Below are positions 55,201-64,000 of a stretch of 64,000 bases of DNA, in pieces. Both the position numbers and the translations under genes were made by a program. The stretch comes from Stichopus chloronotus (taxonomy: Eukaryota > Echinodermata > Holothuroidea > Aspidochirotida > Stichopodidae): assembly GCA_021234535.1 (NCBI GenBank), contig SFZH01000008.1, positions 16,841,358 to 16,905,357 of the forward strand. Reading direction: 5' to 3'. Numbering within the stretch: position 1 is the first letter of the stretch; each line of letters starts with the position of its first letter. Under the pieces are notes generated by a model. It saw only the letters and a list, made by a program, of their open reading frames with translations. It was not told the DNA's origin and did no database searches.

Positions 55201-58200
55201 TCTGCAATTCCACAGTTGAGCTGCATGGCCACCATAGAAACATAGAAATAACAGTTTTGGGTAAACGAGGCTACTTACATTCTTCTTACAATCGGATCGA
55301 GCTGCAAAATTGGCGACAATGAGATATTAAAACATATGGTTTGGCATAAAAAGTGGTGCAAAAAAAGTGGCCAATATACAAGCTTGCTTCAAAACTAGAA
55401 CGATATTCAACACATATAGGTCTGAAGGAGAGTATAATTATGCATGCTATTTAATCGTCTCTTATCAATACATGCTAAACTCAATCACGTAGAAGGGCAG
55501 TATGATGGTGAGATACAGTCATGTGCCACGATCCTGTTGCGGGGACTCACAGTGGGACAAGTCCCCCAATATTTCTAGTGGGGATCATGACATCAAATGT
55601 CACCACCCCCCATATTTGAGGGGTATTCAGACAGAAAAAAAATGTTGTTACAGACATTTTGATGACATTAAACTTCAAGTTTTCAGGCAAAAACATAATG
55701 CCTGATCGATTTTTACAACTATGTGTTGAGCTACACAATGGTTTTTCTTCACACTTTATAACCACAGATGTAGTATTAGTGTTTTTGTTTTTTTTTAACA
55801 TTCGTAGTTAGATATTAATAAAAAAAGTCAAAAATCAGTCTAGTTTTGATTCGGTTTGTGCCTCTGCAAACCAAGCTTTCCAAGTTCCTCCATTTTACAT
55901 GCATCTTCTTCAGTCATCCACACTTTCTTGATTCATTTACTTTAAACTCTTTAATGATTTCCTCAGAACGTGACCATCATCCTTCCTCAACGCACCAAAC
56001 TCTGTTTGCCAACTGCCAGCTGTTTGACAGATTCCTCGAATCCAAACAACTCCATCAAATCATCTTAATACTTCTAGATCAAAATTAAAATCAACCGATG
56101 GACGAAGAAAAAAAAAAAAAAACCTTTTGCAGATTCCTCGCAACCAAGTGTCGATAGACCGGAAATGGTACGTCATGCTGTGGTAGCTCTTTGCCTCAAA
56201 GCGATACGAATCGTGCACCTGGACCTTTCCCTTCTGCCATCGGGCACCGATGGTGCGTTTCCCGTCTCCGGCCCAGATCTCCACATGGACCATGTTGTGC
56301 TTCTGTTTCTTGCCTGCAATGGTTGAACACACATGAAGAGATATGCCAAAATTAAGAGAAATTTGGACAGAAATGACACATGAGAACATCTGATACCAAA
56401 AAAGTACATTAACGTAGGTACATAGTCCATCCAAAGATGATGAACTTGTTTATTCCACCCAGAAAAAGAGACAATTTTAAATCATCTTTATATGCAAGTC
56501 TGAATGATGTATGTTTCTACAGTAAGGCCATTTAATAGACGACTCCATAGAGAGAAGCTGCAAAGACATAAATAACAGCTACTACCACAGAGGATCAAAA
56601 CACTATGAATAATGAGATATAATGTTACTTATTGTATTCTACATATCCTTCTTCTAAGAACAGCTCTAGGTGACAATCCAACATGGGTCTCATACAGGTA
56701 AATCCAAAATGGGCTCAAATAATTTTGCACCCAAGTTCTGTAAGGTCCATATAGGCCCAGATAACAATAGGATCAGATAACCATATAACCCATATAACCC
56801 AGATAACCATATAAACCAGATGAGCCATAGGCTCAGATAACCATATGACCTATATGGGATAGTTATGGTGTCCATATGGGAGAATTGCCCATATGGACCC
56901 CAGAACTACCTCATAAGGGTCATATGTCAATGGGCTGACACATATGGGCCCCTTCCAGATCTTGGGTGCAAAGACATGGGCCCCATATCTTCATTAATAT
57001 GGGGTCCTGGGGCCCATGAAGGGCGTATCTTGGAATGTTACATGAAAGAGCATTAATAATGTGGACCCCAGACATGATCATTGCATATATGGCCCATTTG
57101 GCAAATGTGCCCAAGTTGTAAAACAGTAGTCTAGAAAATCATTCAACAAACATTATGGTATAATAAAACTTAAATTGCTGTGGAATTATGTGAGATAATC
57201 CTCACAATTCTGGTTGTGTTTGAACACCAAATTTTTGCAGGATGATGGCTGCCACTAGGTAAGAATATTGGGTGGAAGATTGTGACTGTGGGGACTAGGA
57301 GATTGTGGGCACATTAGAAGGAGGAGTTATTGCAGGTAGAACGTAGGAACTGAAGTTAGGTGATCATAGGCAGGGATGGGATATTATGGGAATTGTGGAA
57401 TTTATGGGGCACAATTATGGGTATCATGTGGGAATAGTTTTTGGACTGCACACGCACACAGACAAAAAAAAAACAGCTGTTCGTGAACTCCTCCCCTTGG
57501 TGAATTTTAATGACTTTCATGCAGCTCCACAGCACGATCGAGATGTTCACAACAAGTCTTCTCAAGGAGGATATGTAATCACGAGCATATATGACCTCAT
57601 TTACAAATGAGGGAGAAATAATGATTCATTCTAAAGCTTTTTCAAGTGTAGAGGCAGCCAATGTACTGGCATACAAGTCTGTAAATTGTCAGAACAAAGT
57701 TTCAATACTGACAACTTGTTTTTTGTTTTTTTTTTTTCAGTGTGTGTAGATCTCGTCCCTGAATCTACCAGAAAATTTTTCAAATTGAAACAGAGAGTTT
57801 TTTTGTCAATGGAGAAATTTATGGTCAGGTATTTCTGACACAAAGTGAACCGCTGCAACTCATGATCTTTATCTAAAATTTAATAACATAATTTTTCAAT
57901 AGTAATCATCAGTCATCTTTTTTTCTCATTTTGCAGTGGATCGATGGCTCATCCTATACAGAAACTGAAACCAAGTTCGGGTTTATCGTTAGCCGTAATT
58001 GACAAAGGTAAGCATAAAATACTTTTGTAGACGATATTCACTAGATGGAGATAAGAAGATGATTTCCTTTGTGGGTTGAGGTACATATCATATGAACACT
58101 TGAGCCACATGTTGTGAAACAATTATGACGAACTTAAAGTCAAATATTGAGTTAATTAGCTGAATGTAAGAGTCAATTACATCACATGTCGACTCACATA

Positions 58201-61200
58201 TCGGATATTGAGATAACAAACTAGCCAAATGTTGAGTTACGAATGAAGGTCAGGTGTTGAGTCAAGTTGGGACAAGTCCAAGTTTGAGTACATAACAAAG
58301 CGGATTATTTTCTTAGGCTCTCACAGTAGTTTAATAGAAATATAAACAAACATCATGAAATGATGGCAAGGCAAATCAACACATTCTGGACTTTCCCCCC
58401 AAAATTTGGAATTAATGACACCGTTGGTGAATGACACAATTAAGTCTCAAGTTGACAACTCATATTTTTCATAGCCTAATAAAGAAGTGTTTCAAATCAT
58501 GTCCTCAAAAATTTTCTAGCACTGACACAGGGACAGGAAACTAATCGCTAACAAGGTGACAGACTAATTGGAACGATCGACAAAAGTGATCAAGAGCATG
58601 GAGAGGAAGGAAATGGAGGGAAATTCCTTGAAAATCCCAAGAAATATAATAACTTGAGGAAAACAAACTTTATAACAAGCAGAAAACAATTACAGGCAAG
58701 TGGTTTCTGTCAACTTTCTCATAGGAGAATATGGCGGCATCTTAATGTGGGATCTTTGTACTTTTATTCTGAAATATGGCTGTTTTTGTAAAGTAATGGA
58801 TAAAAAATGAAAACAAAAAAAGATCAACGCACTGAAAATGACCACTATCCATCTGTGTTACACCCATGGTCACTGTATATCTGGGCAAGATCAGTGGGCA
58901 AGACATAAGTGAAGGGGATTGTACAGACTAACCTGTACGCATAAAAAGCAAGGGACAAAAAAGTGTCAACAAGTTGGCTGACAGTGTTTGCTAATCATAT
59001 GGGTTTGAACTGGTGTCTGTATAACATTCAACCCATTTTACAAATATTGCAAAAGGGAATAGGCTGAAAACTAAACTCACTGAAATATGTGCCATGTAGA
59101 AAACTTGTGACTGACATTTTGAATCGCCACTTAATTAGAACTTTCAGGGGTAGCAAATTTTGATACTGACCTATTTCATCTCTTCAAGAAGAGATCATTT
59201 AAAGAGGTCCACTGAAATAGTATCGATCAGTTTGGGAGGTTTTTGAAGGGTACATTCGCATGGCAATGCTTATAATTCCCATAATTCGTCAAGTTTCACA
59301 TCCAATAGCTACGAAAAACTGTCACAATTTTTGACGTGTTGAAAATGGCTTGTACTGGCTGTATGCACCTAAATTAGTACTAATGTGAAAAGTGTCTGAT
59401 CACAAATTTTCAAAAACCAAAATGATAGGTCATTAATTACTCATTAATGTTCTTTTGTATGTGGCTCACAGTGATTCTCTTAGTTTGACCATTTGCCATT
59501 AGTATTTGAAGGAAACTTGACAGCTGAGTGAGTTTCATGAAACAACTCAATGATTCTCTTAAGCCCGGCCGGGTCACACTAGCGCGTTTCAATACACGAT
59601 TCAACTTTCACATAAATTAGTGCAAATTGAGTTGATCATAAATAAACGTTGTTCCGAATAAGAAAGCATTCCAATTCCTCTCGATCCTGAATTTCTCGAA
59701 AGAGAAAAATCGATTTCGTAGTTCTGACTTTTGCGTTCATGAATGGAAACGGCAATTCAAGCAGGTGCAAATTTAGTTGAAAATTGAATCGCGTGTTGCA
59801 TCGCACTAGTGTGACCCGGGCTTTACACTGTCATAAACCAATATTGTGGGTAAAGTGAAATTTGGAAATCCACCTTTAAGTTACACTGCCATGATGTAAG
59901 GACACAGGCCCATTTCCGTACCACCCAGGGGTTTTCAACTTGAAATGTTAGCCTTTGTTTCTCTATTACCATTTTGGAGATATGGCTTATCAAAGTTTGA
60001 ATGCAAAAACGATGTGGAGTCACAGTTACATATTGCCAATTTTTCTTTTGCAAGATGTTATTTGTCTCTTACTGTAATTTTCTACAATCTGGCTTAATTA
60101 GACACACTGGTAAGTGATATCAATAATTTTAGAGAAGAATGCTTCCAAAGGTCCAAAGTAAAACAATCAGGGCATACAAAATTCACAACTGGCCTTAAAA
60201 TAATGGGTTAGTTAATTAAGACAAAAAAAATCATGACATATAGCAAATCATGCGAGTCCTTTCCATGAAATCACAAATATGCACCTGTTTTATTCATGCT
60301 GCAATTGCAAATCAGACATTGTTCACTGTAGAATAATGGTCCATATTTGGCTAAAATTTGATAGAAATTGTGGCTATACTTTCAAAATTTTTAATGGTTA
60401 ATTTGGTCAGTACTAGAAAATGTGTTTTTCATGTACGTCACATACGTGCCCCTTCCTTTAAAGGAATTCTTCGGTGACAACTTAAAGGGACTGGCCACTG
60501 ATGGAAATTGATATAAATTTAATAAAAAGTTAGGAATATTTCTCTTTGTATTGGTAAAACCTATATCTCAATAGCAGGTTTGGTTTGGAAGTTGCAAATT
60601 TGTAAGGAATTTATTAATTTCAAAAATGGTACCCTGCATTAATGGGGAATTCATGATGTCAACCAGGACAAAAGTACATTAGCATCCTTTGTATTGCTTT
60701 ATAATCTTGACTGCCTTAAAGGAAACATTACAGTAGTGTACAGTAAGTGTTGTGACCTAAATTTCCACAGTATTTTTGGGTGAATCTACAACACACTCGG
60801 TCTATACATTTTCACTGGTGACAAATTTCTGGGCTAAATGAAGGCTTCAACTTCAAAGCAAAGCAAAGACTTCTTGCAGTAATTTGCCACTGTTACATGG
60901 CATTTTGGTAACCTTGAGGAAACTGGAAATCTTTCTGTAACAGAGAAGTCTCTCTTCAAGTGGCAATAACTGGATTTAGGAAATACGAAATTGGCATGGG
61001 CTTTGAAACGCCTGCAGTGGAAAACTATTCTCGTTTATTTTAATAAACTCTTCGATTGTTAGTAAAATAGCATCTTAAATAAAGGAGAACATTTTGTCAT
61101 GTCAGGGACTTCAAAACCAATCTGGGCCACTTGCATCGAATCTTGAAAATTGATACCAATGGATAAAAAGATTGCGGTTTTATTGCAGCTTTTGTGAAAA

Positions 61201-62153
61201 TAGTACAGATGACAACTCTTTAAGTATCCTAAATGTTTCAAAATTGTAAAGCAACATTGTAGAAAGGATATGGTAGATGGTATGACATCATAGTGCAAAT
61301 TACATGGATCACTGTGAATAAAAGGAATTTGTTCATAATTCCATAGCTTACAAAGAGAACATGTCAATGAAACAAGGTTTTCATAAATGAAAGTTACAGT
61401 GGGAATATGAGCTAGAAATTTGTCATATTTTGCCACTGAGAGTCAAGTACTGTATGTCATACATAGCCACAACAAAAAAAAAGCATTCTTTACAGACTAT
61501 TTTTTTTCACACAAGGATATTCATAGCCATTCTCATTGATCTGTGTGATTTCAAGTAACAATGATTGATGGCTAGGTTTCTTGTACAGTCTGAATTTTGT
61601 AGGGCCAACAACAATGTCCAGACAATTTTCATATTCAAATATCTGGAAGATAAATACATAGTTCTCTTTCAGATTTTGTGACAGGTGATCTTCCCCCCTA
61701 CTCTCTCTTCCCTTCTCAATTCAGCATTCCAGGTTCAAGGTATCCCTAATATTATGGGGATGCATTCTACTTTACCCAGTGAATCTCTGTTTAATGTATT
61801 CCAGCTTGCATTTGTCATAAAATGTGTAGTCTGAGTCTCGGTCGGGAAATGCTTGCAGCGGCGAGATTCCCGCTGCCGGTCCCATTTAAGGGCATGTCTT
61901 ATTTTAAATGAAATTGATGAATTGGACTTATAATTACAACCCTTACGCTTTGTATCATTATAAATGCCCGATATAAAGACCAGGTCACCAGGCTCCATTG
62001 ATTCTTCATCTTTTACCACGATTGGGAGGGTGTCAAACTGATAGGCCTGGTTCCAACGTCCCACTGTAAACCCAAAGTCCTCCTTCAGATCCAGAAGCAC
62101 CCTCCGGACGAGACCACAACAGTCCAGGAACAGTGGCGAGTTGTATTCTTCAG
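30921..62153 (-). CDS. NlpC/P60 - TTLL10-like fusion protein (putative tubulin glycylase/ligase), 5' incomplete
   Basis: Eleven exons in transcript order: 62153-61941, 56313-56124, 49106-47196, 45440-45322, 42145-41939, 40582-40417, 38270-38099, 37174-36950, 35131-35015, 32202-32109, 31267-30921. All ten junctions are GT-AG and phase-consistent, giving 1253 visible residues plus stop. Residues 1-135: NlpC/P60 fold, with the LDCCG nucleophile motif, PGDLVF and VHVEIW. Residues 136-760: acidic, Ser-rich disordered linker. About 755-1150: TTL ATP-grasp, with FYVGGHNGVSL, WICKPNNMNQGKGIYL, PLLLNGKKFDVRTYM, the GPFT...HCFHAVKNKL helix and EVNVNPALHTNC. About 1155-1253: basic Ser/Lys/Thr tail. The TTL part most resembles the glycylase TTLL10, which ligates glycine chains through glutamate side chains; this subfamily call is by eye. 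The initiator Met is not in these exons. No homologue search was possible. Confidence 0.85.
35015..45440 (-). CDS. Fusion gene TTL-domain core exons
   Basis: Six exons: 45440-45322 (GWQRIQ...RLRWVE), 42145-41939 (NRIPGSG...LATKTGL...FFPESYVLD), 40582-40417 (EIWICKPNNMNQGKGIYLV; ATP-grasp lysine strand), 38270-38099 (PLLLNGKKFDVRTYMLI, the FD-R-Y strand), 37174-36950 (ending DWVFGPFT) and 35131-35015 (HCFHAVKNKL...GFDFIID). Order and motifs match a full TTL ATP-grasp ligase. The Mg/ATP-binding E-x-N-x-N-P lies in the next exon (32202-32109). Confidence 0.88.
37304..37566 (+). repeat. Dispersed repeat family A, copy 1
   Basis: Matches 45650-45922 along ~250 bp: 'tcacaaaa(c/t)ctgaaag', 'atcttccagatatttga', '(a)atgg(g)aatattcatt/atct', 'gtaatggctatga', 'gactttcactgacaaa/gataaa'. 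Lies in the intron upstream of exon 37174-36950. Confidence 0.7.
40712..41006. repeat. Minisatellite, 29-bp unit x 10
   Basis: Ten units of consensus 'agtaccacatacttccacctcatatataa' (29 bp; given here only as its start AGTACCACATACTTCCACCT plus a TA-rich end), with one 5-bp insertion in unit 8. It lies in the intron between TTL exons 42145-41939 and 40582-40417. Confidence 0.93.
42371..42391. repeat. Small hairpin
   Basis: CCCTCTC and GAGAGGG arms separated by 7 nt in a locally GC-rich patch of an intron. Small enough to be chance. Confidence 0.4.
45650..45922 (+). repeat. Dispersed repeat family A, copy 2
   Basis: Same family and orientation as 37304-37566. It begins 'aaaatcacctgtcacaaaatctgaaag', which also matches the reverse complement at 61490-61690. 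Lies in the intron after the giant exon. Confidence 0.7.
46560..47110. repeat. Degenerate GATT/GACT tetranucleotide array
   Basis: About 550 bp dominated by irregular runs of gatt, gact and aatt words (for example 'ttgattgactgactgattg'), diverged and interrupted. It sits in the intron about 85 bp downstream of the giant exon's donor. Confidence 0.85.
47196..49106 (-). CDS. Fusion gene giant exon: disordered acidic linker
   Basis: 1911 nt without a stop; acceptor 'tttcttctag', donor 'act|gtgagt'. About 620 of its 637 residues form a hydrophilic linker rich in Asp, Glu, Ser, Gly and His, with no domain I recognise. Near the 3' end come Ser/Gln/Gly-rich stretches, then a KKPNSDLKKSVFKVGNMPSF block that begins the TTL domain (FYVGGHNGVSL). 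Shorter frames inside it on both strands are shadows. Confidence 0.9.
49581..49610. repeat. 11-bp inverted repeat hairpin
   Basis: ATAGTGTATCA and TGATACACTAT flank an 8-nt loop, in the intron upstream of the giant exon. Perfect arms; function unknown. Confidence 0.75.
50947..51543 (+). CDS. Antisense 198-codon orphan ORF in an intron
   Basis: ATG to TGA uninterrupted for 198 codons on the strand opposite the fusion gene, inside the intron between 56124 and 49106. It is unusually long for AT-rich non-coding DNA. Composition is plausible (Ser, His, Leu, Ile, Thr rich; several Cys), with no signal peptide, membrane span or family motif that I recognise. It could be a single-exon nested gene, a retrocopy, or chance. 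No nearby poly-A tract proves retroposition. Confidence 0.3.
   Translation: MHQPSIVKKQTEFTEKKCKNISDGHIQITVHFKVRSKSTLHSQCLIHIDDQQRRNLGYTQNYTCCRDNWKLLLAVHTCYTLESTSGEDVIHHNDPSSINSHLMHSSLINFIHTAGGLIHPGMHLDGSTLSYTSQDLISTRGSSRTYGKFPQIDPISLYLLIDLEWIRGGYYGVCTGYQTRFHERFLIIATLNPKFQVV
54278..54574 (+). pseudogene. 98-codon frame with one internal stop
   Basis: Plus-strand frame from an ATG to a TAA at 54572-54574, interrupted only by TAA at 54455-54457. The second half (ENLEVKFCLELQRIKVEK, then a Lys/Arg/Leu-rich run) looks like an amphipathic helix. It ends at a possible donor 'ct|gtaata' 240 bp before the exon at 54814. It could be the remnant or a neighbour exon of the same plus-strand gene; weak. 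Confidence 0.25.
54814..54942 (+). CDS. Candidate terminal exon on the plus strand (unrecognised)
   Basis: Strong acceptor (polypyrimidine 'ctttttgttgcatcttcag'), then 42 codons to TAA reading ASDRWEISIQDWKLHPRP and later PRIYFDMHPRDMKSNLQAVP. Composition is protein-like, with many Arg, Pro, Lys and Trp, reminiscent of small ciliary or basic proteins, but I cannot name the family. A second frame (GKFLSKIGSYTPGPRIVS) is also open here, so the frame is not certain. Upstream exons were not found. It lies within an intron of the minus-strand fusion gene. Confidence 0.4.
   Translation, partial: ASDRWEISIQDWKLHPRPKNRKPRIYFDMHPRDMKSNLQAVP
56124..56313 (-). CDS. Fusion gene exon B: NlpC/P60 histidine half
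   Basis: 190 nt; acceptor 'ccattgcag', donor 'aaaag|gttttt' beside a 17-nt poly-A run (+ strand). Encodes KQKHNMVHVEIWAG, where the His of 'VHVEIW' matches the catalytic His strand of NlpC/P60, and then GARWQKGKVQVHDSY with a further His that could be the third polar residue. It ends TWLRGICK and splices in phase (AG|C = Ser) to the giant exon, reading on as SYCKQHPW. Confidence 0.8.
56690..57120. repeat. CCATATGG/GGGCCC-rich foldback repeat
   Basis: Dense words 'ccatata', 'cagataac', 'catatgggcccc' on both strands. 'tttgcacccaag' at about 56727 has its reverse complement 'cttgggtgcaaa' at about 56959, so the region can fold back. Probably a short non-autonomous element or a degenerate tandem repeat. 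Confidence 0.6.
57937..58007 (+). CDS. Candidate first coding exon on the plus strand
   Basis: Acceptor 'ctcattttgcag', 7 nt, ATG (57944) in a good context (atcgATGg), then MAHPIQKLKPSSGLSLAVID K and a consensus donor 'aaag|gtaagc'. Continuation exons were not found to the right. It lies in an intron of the minus-strand gene. Either a nested or overlapping gene starts here or this is a chance exon-like pattern. Confidence 0.3.
59561..59825. mobile_element. MITE-like foldback element
   Basis: About 265 bp bounded by inverted termini: left 'aagcccggccgggtcacactagcgcg', right the reverse complement of 'aaagcccgggtcacactagtgcga'. The inner arms also pair ('cacgattcaactttcacataaatt' against 'aaatttagttgaaaattgaatcgcg'). 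Very short, non-coding and palindromic overall, typical of a non-autonomous DNA transposon. A TA-type target duplication is possible but not certain. Confidence 0.75.
60866..61050. repeat. Dispersed repeat family B, copy 2
   Basis: Shares the 'ttgcagtaatttgccactgttacatgg' start and a later 'cctgcagtgg' block with 15172-15330. In an intron of the fusion gene. Confidence 0.45.
61450..61692 (-). repeat. Dispersed repeat family A, copy 3 (inverted)
   Basis: The reverse complement begins 'gatcacctgtcacaaaatctgaaagagaa', followed by 'atcttccagatatttgaatatg' and 'cctacaaaattcagact', matching copies 1 and 2. It ends about 250 bp from exon 61941-62153. Confidence 0.7.
61941..62153 (-). CDS. Fusion gene exon A: NlpC/P60 nucleophile half
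   Basis: 213 nt; acceptor 'ctctccag', donor 'aagg|gttgta' (weak). Encodes EEYNSPLFLDCCGLVRRVLL, where D-C-C-G matches the D-C-(S)-G catalytic-cysteine motif at the start of the NlpC/P60 core helix. Further on is EPGDLVFISG, the conserved PGDL(V)F strand. The first codon is split, so an upstream exon must supply the 5' part, including the usual 'G-x-P-Y-xx-G' strand, which I could not find. Confidence 0.8.
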
Positions 62154-63851
62154 CTGGAGAGATCAAGGGGAATATTTGTTTTATATATGGTACAGTCGTC
62201 AGCAGGAGTAAAATATTTTATTTGATACTGAGATATGCTGCAGGAACTGTTCAGGTGCTACTTCCAACAATGGCATATTTTAATGTGATGCAAACCCTGT
62301 AGAAACACTTATAAGCTTCAATCCTGATCCAATTTTTGAATTTTTAGCTCAGACAAGTGCTAAAAATAGATTGTTAACCAATCCGGGTGGGCTGTCATAT
62401 CATGAGAAAGTTAAGTCACATTAAAGTTAAAAATCGTGAAATGGTTTTAAAATAAATCTCTCCATAGGAGTTGTATAGCAGATTTAGTTCAGGACAATTT
62501 GTAGGTAGATTTGATTGGTGTACGTGGTCTGATATTTTTCAAATATTCCGATCGGAGATATTATTGCAGTGTGACCCTAACTACAGATCCAGCTGACAGA
62601 CAGACAGACAGACTAACAGTTACATTTATGTTTTCATTCAATGATGTTGGTGGTTTTCATTCTGATATAGCGCTTAAATTTCTCCTCAGAATAGACCATT
62701 CTTATCCTCACTATTATATTGATCATAACACGATCACACCTTATAAGGGCCACAATTTTATCGAACCTTCAGGTAGATGCAAAATGGTCGATGGCCCTGA
62801 TGATTGACTGTCTTATTAAATCTCATGTGATGTGATATTTTTCTGAAAATGTCACTAAATAAGGTAACTCTTTGCATTACTACAGTATATGTTGGAAAAC
62901 AAAATTCAGTCATGACGGTGGCCGTATGAAGGAAGTTGCTTCGTTTCAAGTTCTACTCTAAAATTTATACAAGCACATCCCACAGTATCCCCCGCTCCCT
63001 TGCCGCTCCCTTGCCCCTCCCCCATATGCTTGTTTTGTATGAGGGTGTGTATCAAAGGAAATAAATTATTGAGTCAGTAAATGGCTGAGCATATTTATAT
63101 GCAATACTTCTTTGATAACTGATGAACAAGAAACGAAACATAATACATCAGAGTTTAATATACTTCCTTGGGATCAGCCACACAAAAACATCTTGAATCA
63201 CGTTAGAGCAAGAATTCATTCAACACAAGATCCTGTCTGAAAGGTTACAAGAAGCTAGCACAACTGGCAAATCTGCATATATTTATGGTACCTCTGAGAC
63301 CTATAATGTAGTCAATTTATCCTTCAGAGGTTTATTGCGTGGGAAGTAACTGGCACTAGTACAGTACAGCCCAAAGTGTATTACTTCACAGTCATACCTT
63401 AATATTGCAAGTTTTCATACACAGTGTAGGGTGGCAAAAGAAATGATAAAAAATTATGAATGTCACAAAAAAAGACAGAAAGAAACATATAAGAGCGCCA
63501 TGGTAATTAATAGACATGCATCCACAGGGAGTGGGTGAAAAACCAGCTAATGTACTGTAGACACCTGAACGTTCCTCAATATGATATGATTAATGGCTTG
63601 AGTATTTGCACAGTTATAATTACGAAGGAAGAACGTATAATATTAATGAAGTAATGCCTTCCCCGAAAAAGATGCTCATTACAGAAATTGAGATATGCAT
63701 GAATGCAAAACTCCTTTGTTGGTTTGGCATAAAATATTCGGTGAGAACTGAAGAAGACATGTCTTTGGAAAAATTTGATATGACTGTTTGACATATATTC
63801 AAGACTTTAAAGCAACAACATGTCTGTTTTCATACTTCCAAAGGGGTTAAC

Positions 63852-63945
63852 CGATACATGGCTTTTCGCTGTTGATCCAACGTCCGGTGTTGTACAACGT
63901 AGGTCAATATCTGATCAGATACCTTCCCTATCAAGCATTTCTCTC
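63852..63945 (-). CDS. Possible upstream exon of the fusion gene
   Basis: 94 nt between acceptor 'caattcag' (after a long A/T-rich tract) and donor-like 'gttaac'. Encodes GEKCLIGKVSDQILTYVV followed by a charged amphipathic run ending KAMYR. It looks protein-like and lies on the right strand upstream of exon 62153-61941. Its end phase (2) does not fit that exon directly, so an intermediate exon would be required, and I did not find one. Low confidence. Confidence 0.3.
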
Positions 63946-64000
63946 CTGAATTGTTTGCTTTTTTTTTTCTAACTGGATGTAGCTTGTGCCTTTATCATGA

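Overview
The window is eukaryotic and looks like a marine invertebrate animal genome: AT-rich by eye, genes split into short exons by kilobase introns, GT-AG splice sites, many microsatellites, long poly-G and poly-C tracts, and dispersed or foldback repeats. Repeat style and gene content fit a deuterostome such as an echinoderm or hemichordate, but the species is not resolved. There is no operon, CRISPR array, rRNA or bacterial signal.

Layout. Positions 1-7620 hold no supported gene, only repeats, including a tandem array whose ~145-bp unit carries nuclear-receptor DR1-like half-sites (about 4600-5300). Positions 7828-18667 (minus strand) hold a complete 13-exon cytochrome P450 of the CYP3 clan, about 504 aa, with all hallmark motifs, phase-consistent splicing, one GC-AG intron, and a decayed tandem triplication of the I-helix exon. 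Positions 18668-30847 are intergenic, with a broken coiled-coil pseudogene (about 23040-23501) and a perfect 20-bp inverted repeat (24914-24956). Positions 30921-62153 (minus strand) hold the 3' eleven exons of a large gene. It joins an NlpC/P60-type cysteine-hydrolase domain, through one 1.9-kb acidic disordered exon, to a TTLL10-like tubulin tyrosine ligase (glycylase) domain. All ten junctions are in phase; the N-terminal exon(s) are further upstream, possibly including 63852-63945 or outside the window.

Inside the introns of the second gene, on the opposite strand, are a 198-codon orphan ORF (50947-51543), a good-looking terminal exon (54814-54942) and a possible start exon (57937-58007), plus a 29-bp minisatellite, a MITE-like foldback element and three copies of one dispersed repeat.

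How the genes work. The P450 should be a microsomal monooxygenase for xenobiotics, steroids or eicosanoids. The TTLL10-like protein should add gamma-linked glycine or glutamate side chains to tubulin or other proteins. Its fused NlpC/P60 domain belongs to a fold that cleaves gamma-glutamyl-type peptide bonds, so one polypeptide may carry both writing and removing chemistry. That is the most unusual item in the window.
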